The notes under the pieces are model-generated. The model was not told the origin of the DNA. It searched no databases and saw only the letters and a list, made by a program, of their open reading frames with translations. Below are positions 7,513-15,385 of a stretch of DNA of 17,854 bases, in pieces. This DNA is from an uncultured Dorea sp. (lineage in GTDB: Bacteria > Bacillota > Clostridia > Lachnospirales > Lachnospiraceae): assembly GCA_910589275.1 (NCBI GenBank), contig CAJUTH010000052.1:1-17854 (forward strand). Reading direction: 5' to 3'. The translations under genes were made by a program, and so were the position numbers. Numbering within the stretch: the first letter of the stretch is position 1; the number at the start of each line of letters is the position of its first letter.

Positions 7513-9339
7513 ATGAAAGTATCAGATTATGTAATACAATTTCTTGCAGACGTGGGAATCGGGCATATCTTTTATGTCAGCGGCGGAGGCGCCATGCACT
7601 TAAATGATTCGCTGGGAAGGAACAGGGACATTGAGGGCGTATGCATGCTCCATGAACAGGGCGCGTCGATTGCAGCGGAAGCCTATGCAAGGATCAGCGA
7701 AAATTACGGGGCCTGTCTTGTAACTTCGGGACCGGGCGGCACGAATGCGGTTACCGGCGCAGCGGGAGCCTATTATGATTCCACCCCGGTCATCTATGTG
7801 TCCGGGCAGGTAAAGCGGGACGATTTGGCGTGGGATCAGGGAATCCGCCAGTTCGGGATACAGGAGGCGGATATTCTGTCCATTGTGGGCTCCATCACCA
7901 AGTACGCGGTGCAGATACGGGAACCGGAACGGATCCGGTATGAACTGGAGAAAGCCGCTTTTATTGCAAAGGAGGGGCGGCCGGGTCCGGTGTGGCTCGA
8001 CATCCCGCTGGATATTCAGGCATCCGAGATCGAGCCGGAAGAACTGGAAACGTACCAAAAACCGGAGGGCGGATGTGGTTCCCGGCTGGATAAGGAAGAA
8101 CTTAACAGCCGGATTGCACAGGTGTTTGATTTATTCCACAGCGCAGAGCGCCCGCTGATCCTTCTTGGAAACGGTATCCGCTTAGCGGGGGCCGTGCCGG
8201 AAGCAAGGGAGTTCTATGAAGCGTTAGGAGCGCCTGTTGTGACCTCATGGAACGGAGTGGATCTGATTGAGGACAGCCACCCGCTATTCTATGGGCGGCC
8301 GGGTTCGGTGGGACACCGCCATGCGAACTTTATCCAGCAGAACGCAGATCTGGTGGTTACGATCGGAAGCAGGCTGAACCTTCTTTCCACCGGTTATAAT
8401 TACGCAGGCTTCTTAGGGCAGGCAAAGCATGTAATGGTGGACATTGATGAGAAGGAGATGCAGAAAAAAAGTGTGCATCCTTACCTGGAAATCCCCTGCG
8501 ACGCAGGATATTTCCTCAGAAAAATGCTGGAGAAGAAGGAAGCGCTCTACACTTTGCAAAGGAAAGAATGGATTTCCTACTGCGACGACATGAGAAAGCG
8601 GTATCCGGTCTTTATCCCGGAGGCCGAGCCAAGAGAAGGGTATGTAAGCACCTACCGTCTGGTGGGGGAAATCAGCCGCCAGATGACGGGGGACGACATT
8701 TACCAGTTTACCAGTTCCGGGACTTCGGTGGACATTGCCATGAAGATGTTCCGGATTAAGCGGGGACAGAGGGCGTTCCTTACGAAGGGGCTGGCCGCAA
8801 TGGGATTTGACGTGCCGGCCTGCATCGGAAGCTGCATTGCCTCCGGCGGAAGACGTACCGTATGCGTGACCGGGGACGGGAGCGTGATGATGAACATCCA
8901 AGAGCTGGAGGTCATAAAGAGACGGAACCTGCCCGTGAAGCTTTTTATTACGGATAACGGGGGCTACAGCATGATCTACGGCTCCCAGAATGGGAATTTT
9001 AAGGGACGCCTTACCGGCTGTACGGAGGAATCCGGACTGACGCTGCCGGATATCGGAAAGGTAGCGGCGGCTTTTGGGATCAGGATACTGGAGCTGGATT
9101 CCGAAGAGGGCTTAGAAAGGACGGTCCGGGAAGCGCTGGAATACGCCGGCCCTGTGGTGTGCAGGGTGAAATCGGACATTGGGCAGAAGATCCTGCCAAG
9201 GCAGGCGAATTATATGAAAGAGGACGGCCAGATGGCGTCCCGGCCGCTGGACGATATGGCGCCGCTCCTTGACCGGGACGAACTAGAGGCTGCCCGCTGG
9301 AAGGAAAAACCAGAAAGCTATGAAGGTGTGGAAATATGA
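7513..9339 (+). CDS. Acetolactate-synthase-like ThDP enzyme, candidate keto-sugar C-acyl transferase
   Basis: A full-length (608 residues) three-domain ThDP enzyme. The PYR domain has the activating glutamate E48 in MLHEQGAS and TSGPGGTNAVTGAAGAYYDS. The central domain (about 190-340) has PLILLGNGIR and a VDIDEKE turn. The PP domain binds ThDP-Mg through GDGSVMMNIQELEV (454-456 for GDG) to TDNGGYSMI (D481, N482). It resembles acetolactate synthase large subunits, yet there is no small subunit, ilvC or other branched-chain amino acid gene nearby. It lies between an aldolase and an SDR, and close to rfbH, as expected for a YerE-like enzyme that decarboxylates a 2-keto acid and adds the acyl unit to C4 of a dideoxy-keto sugar. 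Only 5 bases separate it from the aldolase stop, with GGAG overlapping that gene's end. Enzyme family is certain; the sugar role is inferred. Confidence 0.88.
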   Translation: MKVSDYVIQFLADVGIGHIFYVSGGGAMHLNDSLGRNRDIEGVCMLHEQGASIAAEAYARISENYGACLVTSGPGGTNAVTGAAGAYYDSTPVIYVSGQVKRDDLAWDQGIRQFGIQEADILSIVGSITKYAVQIREPERIRYELEKAAFIAKEGRPGPVWLDIPLDIQASEIEPEELETYQKPEGGCGSRLDKEELNSRIAQVFDLFHSAERPLILLGNGIRLAGAVPEAREFYEALGAPVVTSWNGVDLIEDSHPLFYGRPGSVGHRHANFIQQNADLVVTIGSRLNLLSTGYNYAGFLGQAKHVMVDIDEKEMQKKSVHPYLEIPCDAGYFLRKMLEKKEALYTLQRKEWISYCDDMRKRYPVFIPEAEPREGYVSTYRLVGEISRQMTGDDIYQFTSSGTSVDIAMKMFRIKRGQRAFLTKGLAAMGFDVPACIGSCIASGGRRTVCVTGDGSVMMNIQELEVIKRRNLPVKLFITDNGGYSMIYGSQNGNFKGRLTGCTEESGLTLPDIGKVAAAFGIRILELDSEEGLERTVREALEYAGPVVCRVKSDIGQKILPRQANYMKEDGQMASRPLDDMAPLLDRDELEAARWKEKPESYEGVEI

Positions 9340-10283
9340 GGATTATCATAACGGGGGCTACCGGGTTCCTTGGGAAGGCTTTGTGCCGGGAACTTACAGA
9401 ACACGGGCATGAAGTGACCGCGGTCATCCGGCCGGAATCAGCCGAAAAGGCGAAAGAGCTTGCAGTAAGCCGGGTAATTGAGCTTCCCTTGGAAGAACTG
9501 GAAACCTTAACTGGGCAGGAAGATACTAGGGAGCCGGAAAGCCCGGATTCCGTGGAGTTACCAAAAAAACGGCATGGAGAGCCGCCTAAGAAATACGACG
9601 TCTTCTGCCACCTTGCTTGGAACGGTTCCGGCGGGGAGGCGCGTAACGACTACGGAATACAGCTTGAAAATCTCCGTTATATGGAAAAAGCGTTAAGAGC
9701 CGCAAAGAGCTGCGGCTGTACGAAATTCATAGGCGCCGGGAGTCAGGCGGAGTACGGTGTAGTGCATGGAAAGGCAGGGGAGGATACGACGGTTCCGGCC
9801 CCCTTTATGATGTACGGGGCGGCAAAACTTGCCTGTCTGCATATGGGTCACGTTTTGGCGGAGCAGCTTGGGATTACCTTTGTGTGGCCAAGGATCTACA
9901 GCGTATACGGGCCAAGGGAAAACGATCCGACGCTTTTAGGCTATGTGGCCAGAACTTTAAGGGAAGGCATGACGCCGGAGCTCAGCGCCTGTGAAAATAT
10001 GTGGGATTTCCTGTATATCACGGACTTTACAAGGGCGATGCGCCTGCTGGCGGAAAATCCGGAGGCGGAAGGGATTTACCATGTGGCCAGCGGGGATGCA
10101 CGAAAACTCAAAGAATTTGTGGAGTTAGAAAGAGACGTGATTAAGCCAGGGGCGGAATTAAAATTCGGGGCAAGGAAAGCAGATGAAAAGCGAACGTTTT
10201 GGCTGGAACCAGAGATAGATAGACTAGCTGGGCTTGGGTTTCAATGCGAGCTCTCCTTTGCACAAGGTGTCAGATCGCTCTAA
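9336..10283 (+). CDS. Extended SDR, NAD(P)-dependent nucleotide-sugar epimerase/reductase
   Basis: The Rossmann motif TGATGFLG (6-13) starts the protein, followed by the catalytic serine region GAGSQAEYG (S136) and YGAAK (Y160, K164). IYSVYGPREND and WDFLYITDFTRAM are the usual extended-SDR substrate-side segments. An unusual charged, proline-rich stretch (about residues 60-86, EPESPDSVELPKKRHGEPPKK region) is inserted between the first strands. The start is joined to the ThDP gene by an ATGA overlap, so translational coupling is likely. The sequence type is closest to reductases that act on 4-keto sugars (abequose/paratose synthase-like). By position it could reduce the branched keto sugar made by the ThDP enzyme, as YerF does in yersiniose formation. 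A 4-epimerase is the main alternative. Confidence 0.8.
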   Translation: MRIIITGATGFLGKALCRELTEHGHEVTAVIRPESAEKAKELAVSRVIELPLEELETLTGQEDTREPESPDSVELPKKRHGEPPKKYDVFCHLAWNGSGGEARNDYGIQLENLRYMEKALRAAKSCGCTKFIGAGSQAEYGVVHGKAGEDTTVPAPFMMYGAAKLACLHMGHVLAEQLGITFVWPRIYSVYGPRENDPTLLGYVARTLREGMTPELSACENMWDFLYITDFTRAMRLLAENPEAEGIYHVASGDARKLKEFVELERDVIKPGAELKFGARKADEKRTFWLEPEIDRLAGLGFQCELSFAQGVRSL

Positions 10284-10359
10284 TTATTGCGTCGCTTCAG
10301 GAAGATTACTGCTTTTAATTCCGGGTTTGGAATGAAAATAAATTTGGGAGGTATATATA

Positions 10360-11673
10360 ATGTTTGACTTAAAAGAATTTTATCGACAGTGCGAATCAGG
10401 AGAAAAGGTAGATTCAAAGAATATAACCGCTTATATCCAGCAATTTGATACCGTGATTATATGGGGCGCGGCTGGATTAGGAAAGGCCATTGGAAAATTT
10501 CTTGAAAACCAAAAGGTAAAGAATATTATCTATTGGGATCGCAGATATGAAGAAATAGAGCCAATAGTAGGAAGGAAGATTATAGCGCCTTTCCAAGGGG
10601 AATATGATAAAGCCAAAACCTTAGTTATATATAGTATTCCAAACCATGTAATCATGAAATCTCTTTTGAGGAATCTGGAAGAAGAAGGATATCAGCAAAT
10701 TATACGAGGAGATATCTTATATAGTGGAATTCTTTGCCCATACTGTAATGGGGATATGCCATCGGCAGAGAGATGCTGGATGAAAGGAGAGTGTAGGTCT
10801 GTAATTTGCAAAAGACTTCAAACAATTACACAAAAAAGAGAAAAAATAAAGAAACCAGGAGAAAGAATAGACCTTACATATAATTGTTTTATTATCAATT
10901 CCCTCTGCAATTTGAGCTGCACACATTGCGTACAATTTATCAATAATTATCCCGTAAACAAGCGAATAAATATACCAGTTGATATAATTTGCCGGGATAT
11001 AGATTTATGGTTAGAATTAATTGATTCAGTTGGAACAATTAGCGTTATGGGCGGCGAAACATTTATGCATCCGGATATCGCAAAAATAGCAAATAAATTT
11101 GCAGAGCATGATAATTTTGGATTTGTTTCTTTTCCTACAAACGGGTTGTTTCCAATTAAACCGCAACAGTTGGAAGGTATAACGGATCCTAGAATTGTAA
11201 TTGCTTTTGGCGCATACCAACATGTTGCCAGCCATGAACAGCTTGAGATATATGAGAAAAATATTGAGCTTGTAAAATCATATGGTATTGCTTATACGGA
11301 ATCGAGACATTTACCAACTTGGATTATTCCATCAGGCTTATATAAAGAAAGCGAAAGTGTAGACTATATGATAAATAAAAAATCAAATTGTCCAATGCCT
11401 CCAAGAAATCTGCAGATTCGCGACGGAAAAATCCATGTATGCGATAGGGGTGTTGCATTGTACGCAATGGGTGTTGCTGATTATCCTGAAGATTATTTTG
11501 ATTTAACAAAAGAAAATGTACTGGAGAAAAAGAGAGAATTGTTTAGGGAATTCGTAAATAGGCCTTTTTATTACACATGCGGTCACTGTGGGTCTGCTTA
11601 CGGAACTGCGCCGTCTGCATTACAAGGAAAAATAGATGTATTTGATAGAAAAAATTATGAAGAGTTGCAGTAA
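10360..11673 (+). CDS. Radical SAM enzyme with N-terminal Rossmann-like module
   Basis: The radical SAM cluster motif is C183-x3-C187-x2-C190 in SLCNLSCTHCVQF, followed by the SAM-binding SVMGGETFMHP (228-237). Residues 31-121 form a Rossmann-like module (VIIWGAAGLGKAIGKFL) also found in three following genes. Between the two lies a cysteine group C126, C129, C139, C145 and C150 (CPYC...C...C...C) that could hold zinc or an extra iron-sulfur cluster. Late cysteines C344, C361, C407 and C410 (CGHCG) recall the auxiliary-cluster region of SPASM/twitch proteins. GGGAGG at 10346-10351 sets the start. No peptide substrate gene is nearby, so a nucleotide-sugar or glycan substrate is more likely than a RiPP. 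The reaction cannot be predicted from the sequence. Confidence 0.85.
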   Translation: MFDLKEFYRQCESGEKVDSKNITAYIQQFDTVIIWGAAGLGKAIGKFLENQKVKNIIYWDRRYEEIEPIVGRKIIAPFQGEYDKAKTLVIYSIPNHVIMKSLLRNLEEEGYQQIIRGDILYSGILCPYCNGDMPSAERCWMKGECRSVICKRLQTITQKREKIKKPGERIDLTYNCFIINSLCNLSCTHCVQFINNYPVNKRINIPVDIICRDIDLWLELIDSVGTISVMGGETFMHPDIAKIANKFAEHDNFGFVSFPTNGLFPIKPQQLEGITDPRIVIAFGAYQHVASHEQLEIYEKNIELVKSYGIAYTESRHLPTWIIPSGLYKESESVDYMINKKSNCPMPPRNLQIRDGKIHVCDRGVALYAMGVADYPEDYFDLTKENVLEKKRELFREFVNRPFYYTCGHCGSAYGTAPSALQGKIDVFDRKNYEELQ

Positions 11674-11719
11674 GTTTTAAAAGTGTAAATTTGCCCATGT
11701 AATTAGGAGGAAAATATAA

Positions 11720-12826
11720 ATGCATCATCTTTATATGACAAACGGAACGATAAATCCAAAGTTGCTTAGAAAAAAAATAATAATATACGGTTGTGGAAAT
11801 GATGGAAAAAAATTATTTTCACAACTTAAAGACCTTGGTGTAAACATAGCTTATTTTTGTGACTCAAATGATAAGCTGCAAGGAAAAAAGCTATATGGGG
11901 TTGAGATATTGTCTCGTGAGCAGCTAAAAAATTATCAAGATTATAATTTAGCGTTGGCATTTCACCAATACCCACAAGTATTAGATAAGCTTCCGGAAAA
12001 AATGGAACAAAATATTTTTGCTGACTATCCATATAAACATAAGGGAGGCAGAAAATGTATTATATGCGGACAAAATGATTGCACATATGACAAGGCTCAT
12101 TTTGCACCTTTTTTAACGGAACGGATGTTTGAAGGGGAAGAGAAGGAGACCAAGCTGATACATTGTTTAAATTGCGGACTATATTATTCGGATTATCGAC
12201 CTACCGATCAGGAAACAGGGCGCCTATATGACTGCTATCGAGATGATAGGTATGTTCAACAGCGAAAGAAATATGAACCCGAATATTTAAATGAAGAATT
12301 TTCAGAAGAGAATTACTGTCAAGAAAGAAAAGAAAGTGTAATAAGATTCGTTGGGCCGTATATTGATTTGAAAGAAATAAAAACCATACTTGATTACGGC
12401 GGTGATAAAGGACAATATATCCCGGATGAATTTAGCTATTCAGATAAGTATGTATATGATATCTCCGGAAACCAGACTGTTCAAGGAGTAACGTTATTAA
12501 AAAATCTAGACACAGCGCAAAGGATAAAGTGGGATTTTATTCTCTGTATGCATTTACTAGAACATTTGTCAGAACCATTAGCGGCTATTGAAAATTTAGT
12601 CGGCCTTTTAGATCGTAATTCTTATTTATATATAGAATTGCCTATGCAGGATTATATGCATCAGTATTCAAATGTTGAGATAAACGAACATATCAATTTT
12701 TTTCGGGAAACAACCATGAATAAAATAGCCGAAATGTTCCATCTCAAAATTTTAGATATCCGGACAGATGACGTAGGACTAATTAGAGTATTGTATCAAA
12801 AAGCTAAAGAAAGGGTGCAAAAATGA
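11720..12826 (+). CDS. SAM-dependent methyltransferase with Rossmann-like module and zinc ribbon
   Basis: Three parts are visible. Residues 19-105 are the Rossmann-like module (KIIIYGCGNDGKKLFSQL, with FCDSND after the second strand). Residues 113-152 form a zinc ribbon, C113-x2-C116 and C149-x2-C152, of the type found ahead of many sugar methyltransferases. A class I methyltransferase domain follows, with motif I variant LDYGGDKGQ (224-232), WDFILCMHLLEHLSEP (271-286) and a YLYIELP strand. A sugar O- or C-methyltransferase is the best guess, because the zinc-ribbon plus methyltransferase arrangement occurs in TylF/NovU/TylC3-like deoxysugar C-methyltransferases. AGGAGG ends 9 bases before the ATG. 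Its stop overlaps the next start as ATGA. Confidence 0.82.
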   Translation: MHHLYMTNGTINPKLLRKKIIIYGCGNDGKKLFSQLKDLGVNIAYFCDSNDKLQGKKLYGVEILSREQLKNYQDYNLALAFHQYPQVLDKLPEKMEQNIFADYPYKHKGGRKCIICGQNDCTYDKAHFAPFLTERMFEGEEKETKLIHCLNCGLYYSDYRPTDQETGRLYDCYRDDRYVQQRKKYEPEYLNEEFSEENYCQERKESVIRFVGPYIDLKEIKTILDYGGDKGQYIPDEFSYSDKYVYDISGNQTVQGVTLLKNLDTAQRIKWDFILCMHLLEHLSEPLAAIENLVGLLDRNSYLYIELPMQDYMHQYSNVEINEHINFFRETTMNKIAEMFHLKILDIRTDDVGLIRVLYQKAKERVQK

Positions 12827-13884
12827 AAAAGGAACAACCATTAGTTAGTATATTGATTCCTAACTATAATTATGCGAGATACTTGAGGCATTGTATTGAT
12901 AGTGTAGTAAAACAGACCTATGATAATATTGAAATCATCATTCAGGACAACGCTTCAACAGATGATTCGTATGAAATATTATTAGAATATCAAACAAAAT
13001 ACTTACGTGGAGAAATTACAAAATATATTAATGTTGGAAGAAATAAACGTAATGTTGGAAGTGACTTAAATTCTACAATTTGTGCAAACAAGGCAGAGGG
13101 AAAATATCTGATGTTTTTATCGTCTGATGATGCACTGAAAGAAACTTACGTAGAGCGATGCGTAGAAATATTGGAGAATAATCCTTATGTGAGTATGGTA
13201 ATGGTACATCGTGATGAAATTGATGATGATGGGATTTTACATAAAGTTCCGGCATTTTATAATAAGAGCTTTATAGTAAATGGTGAGGCACAGGCTGCAG
13301 TCTTCATGATGGCTGGCGTTGCCGTTCCAACGCAGGTTTTCTTCAAACGGGAATCAAGATTTCAAACTATGATGTATCGTTTTTACCAAATGCAGGTAGC
13401 AGGGGACTGGTACAATAATTTTCTTATGTCTTGTGTTGGAGACGTTGCATATATAAAAGATGCGCTTTGTGAATATCGAGTTCATTATGGCAATGAAACA
13501 AATGAATCTGAAAAGAAATTATTAGGAATATTTGAACATTTTGTCATTATAAATGCTTTTAATTCAACTGCAAAAAGTATTGGATATGAAGCACCGCAAA
13601 AAAGATATAAGGACGCTATTGAAAAACTAGGGGATATGTGCCTGCGATATGCTCTTAAAATGCTTCAAAACAATGAATTTGAGTCCGCAAAGAAATATCT
13701 GTATCTTTCAGTGGTGTTTAAAGAGCGCATTACAGAAGACGCGCGGTATAAAGACTTATGGAAACTTGTCAAATTAGAGGGCGCGGATGATTTTGCAGAA
13801 GAACTTCACGCTTTTGAAAGAAATAATATTCTCATTAGGACAACATCTTATGATCCGCCGGAAGGATTTGTAGAGATTGATTAA
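12823..13884 (+). CDS. GT2 family glycosyltransferase
   Basis: A GT-A glycosyltransferase that would transfer a sugar from a nucleotide donor in the cytoplasm. PLVSILIPNYNYARYLRHCI begins the nucleotide-binding fold, QDNASTDDS (41-49) holds the first acidic site (D42), and MFLSSDDALKE (97-107) gives the SDD metal-binding motif. The catalytic domain covers about the first 220 residues; the rest (about 225-353) is helical and carries no motif I recognise. No transmembrane segment is evident. The ATG overlaps the methyltransferase stop (ATGA), so the two are probably coupled. Composition is AT-rich like its neighbours. Donor and acceptor are unknown. Confidence 0.87.
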   Translation: MKKEQPLVSILIPNYNYARYLRHCIDSVVKQTYDNIEIIIQDNASTDDSYEILLEYQTKYLRGEITKYINVGRNKRNVGSDLNSTICANKAEGKYLMFLSSDDALKETYVERCVEILENNPYVSMVMVHRDEIDDDGILHKVPAFYNKSFIVNGEAQAAVFMMAGVAVPTQVFFKRESRFQTMMYRFYQMQVAGDWYNNFLMSCVGDVAYIKDALCEYRVHYGNETNESEKKLLGIFEHFVIINAFNSTAKSIGYEAPQKRYKDAIEKLGDMCLRYALKMLQNNEFESAKKYLYLSVVFKERITEDARYKDLWKLVKLEGADDFAEELHAFERNNILIRTTSYDPPEGFVEID

Positions 13885-13895
13885 AAGGAAACGAT

Positions 13896-14219
13896 ATGAA
13901 ACAACTATTTGAATTAAATGAAGAAATCTTTAAAAGGCCAATTGTAATATATGGCGCAGGCAATACGGGGTTAGATTTGCTAGTTGAGCTTACAAACCGT
14001 AATGTTAAAGTGGACTGTTTTTGCGATTCATCTGAAGAAAAATGGGGAATCAAGCTGATGAATAAAACAGTAATATCCCTCGATGAATTATGCCGGAGAA
14101 AAGACCATGTAAATGTAGTGATTGCAAGCATGTTTTTTGACGAAATAAAAGATCAGTTGGAAGAAATGGGTGTAAAAAATATTTTTTGCTATCAGAATCA
14201 TTGGAGGATACAAATTTAA
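13896..14219 (+). CDS. Small free-standing Rossmann-like protein
   Basis: This 107-residue protein consists of little more than the Rossmann-like module seen in the genes at 10360, 11720 and 14221: RPIVIYGAGNTGLDLL (14-29) with an intact GxGxxG, FCDSSEEKWG after strand two, a conserved VISLDELC segment and a final VKNIFCY. Such modules occur at the N-terminus of PglD-like acetyltransferases and other sugar-modifying proteins. Here it has no catalytic partner domain. An AAAGGA site precedes the ATG, and the next gene starts one base after its stop. It could act as a partner subunit or binding protein for one of the neighbouring enzymes. I cannot assign a reaction. The gene is believed real because of the conserved motif, the ribosome binding site and the tight spacing. 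Confidence 0.75.
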   Translation: MKQLFELNEEIFKRPIVIYGAGNTGLDLLVELTNRNVKVDCFCDSSEEKWGIKLMNKTVISLDELCRRKDHVNVVIASMFFDEIKDQLEEMGVKNIFCYQNHWRIQI

Positions 14220-14220
14220 A

Positions 14221-15351
14221 ATGAAATTGTTTCGAAGCGTTATATATAGAATTGCAAACGATTCTATTCATCGAAAAATTATATTATGCGGCTGCAATGA
14301 GTTTTCGGAGGCTATTTATAAGAAACTGTCTTTACTGGGTATTATGGCCGAGTATTTTATAGAGAAGAATCCGTCGGAAGTTTATTTTTGTGAAAGACCT
14401 GTCAAGTCATATGAAGAGCTTCTAAATGAAGATTTAGAAAAAATACGAATTATAATAACCGAAGATGTACATGCAAAAGAATTGGAAGCGTTGGGGCTAA
14501 AGCGCGTAGAGAATTTCCGAACGATTCATTATAATGAATCGCTCAGGCAAGAATATCGTCTGGATGCTAATTTAGGTTATAATTTAGTGTTAGACGGAGA
14601 AATTCCGGGATTCAAATGCTTTGGAGATAAAAACGCAGAGGAACTAATTGTAACATTAGGTAATTCAACAAGCGATCCGGAATTATATCCCTTTAAATGT
14701 TGGTCCGAGCTTTTAGGCGAAAGAATTTTAAAAGAAAAAAAACAGGCTAAAGTTTTATGCGGAGCAGTCTCTGGCCATATGTCCCCGCAGGAATTAATAA
14801 AACTTATTAGAGATGTTGTCCCTTTACATCCGAGTAAAGTAATATGTTATGAGGGTTTTCAAGATATTAATAATATGTTTCGGGATACTTCTTACCCTTT
14901 TGTCTCCCAATACCAGAAAAAGCTTCTTCGCGGCGCCAATATAGATAATTGGATAGATATTTATTATACAAAGGGATACAGCTATGGTGTTAATAGTGAA
15001 TGCAGCCCATATAACCTATGGAAAAATTCTATGAAAATGATGCGGGCAATATGCAGAGAGTATGATATTGAATTTATAGGCATACTGCAGCCATGTATTT
15101 TCAACAAAATGCATTGTCTCGGAAAACGCGAATGGGAAATTGTGCTTCATTATGAGTTAAGGGACGATATGTTAGCATGGTTTGAACAATTTTTTAAGGA
15201 ATATAAAGAAGATGATTCAAAGCTGGATTTCATATATGATTTTACAGATATATTCAATGCAGAAGAAGAAATATATATTGATAATTGTCATGTATATGAA
15301 AAAGGTAACCGCATAATAGCTGAAAAAATATATTCTGATTTTTTTAATTAG
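14221..15351 (+). CDS. SGNH/GDSL hydrolase-like protein with degenerate Rossmann-like module
   Basis: The N-terminal part (19-105) aligns by eye with the Rossmann-like module of the neighbours, but its glycine loop is degraded (LCGCNEFSEAIY instead of GxGxxG). The rest resembles an SGNH hydrolase: block I IVTLGNSTSDP with candidate nucleophile S149, a GAVSGHMS segment for block II, CYEGFQDINN (209-218) for block III, and a late IDNCHVYEKGNRIIAEKI with D354 and H357 spaced as in the DxxH catalytic pair. Such enzymes remove or transfer acyl groups on sugars, so glycan deacylation or acylation is the likely role. There is no signal peptide, so it acts in the cytoplasm. It starts one base after the preceding stop. 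Assignment of blocks II and III is tentative; S149 and the DxxH are the firmer points. Confidence 0.68.
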   Translation: MKLFRSVIYRIANDSIHRKIILCGCNEFSEAIYKKLSLLGIMAEYFIEKNPSEVYFCERPVKSYEELLNEDLEKIRIIITEDVHAKELEALGLKRVENFRTIHYNESLRQEYRLDANLGYNLVLDGEIPGFKCFGDKNAEELIVTLGNSTSDPELYPFKCWSELLGERILKEKKQAKVLCGAVSGHMSPQELIKLIRDVVPLHPSKVICYEGFQDINNMFRDTSYPFVSQYQKKLLRGANIDNWIDIYYTKGYSYGVNSECSPYNLWKNSMKMMRAICREYDIEFIGILQPCIFNKMHCLGKREWEIVLHYELRDDMLAWFEQFFKEYKEDDSKLDFIYDFTDIFNAEEEIYIDNCHVYEKGNRIIAEKIYSDFFN

Positions 15352-15365
15352 AAAAATAAATAAAA

Positions 15366-15377
15366 CCTCCAAGGAGG
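15366..15377 (+). promoter_or_regulatory. Self-complementary ribosome binding site
   Basis: The Shine-Dalgarno sequence GGAGG (15373-15377), 8 bases before the ATG at 15386, is preceded by its exact complement CCTCC (15366-15370) with only AA between. Folding as CCTC-CAAG-GAGG gives a 4-bp stem with a 4-base loop that covers the site. It may limit initiation or simply be chance. Confidence 0.4.
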
Positions 15378-15385
15378 AGAACTTT

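Noticed and set aside
7513..9339. Acetolactate synthase for branched-chain amino acids (ilvB)
   Set aside because: There is no small subunit or other ilv gene, and the neighbours are nucleotide-sugar enzymes.
10317..10333. ATTCC/GGAAT inverted repeat as a terminator before the radical SAM gene
   Set aside because: It has only a 5-bp AT-rich stem and no T-tract after it.
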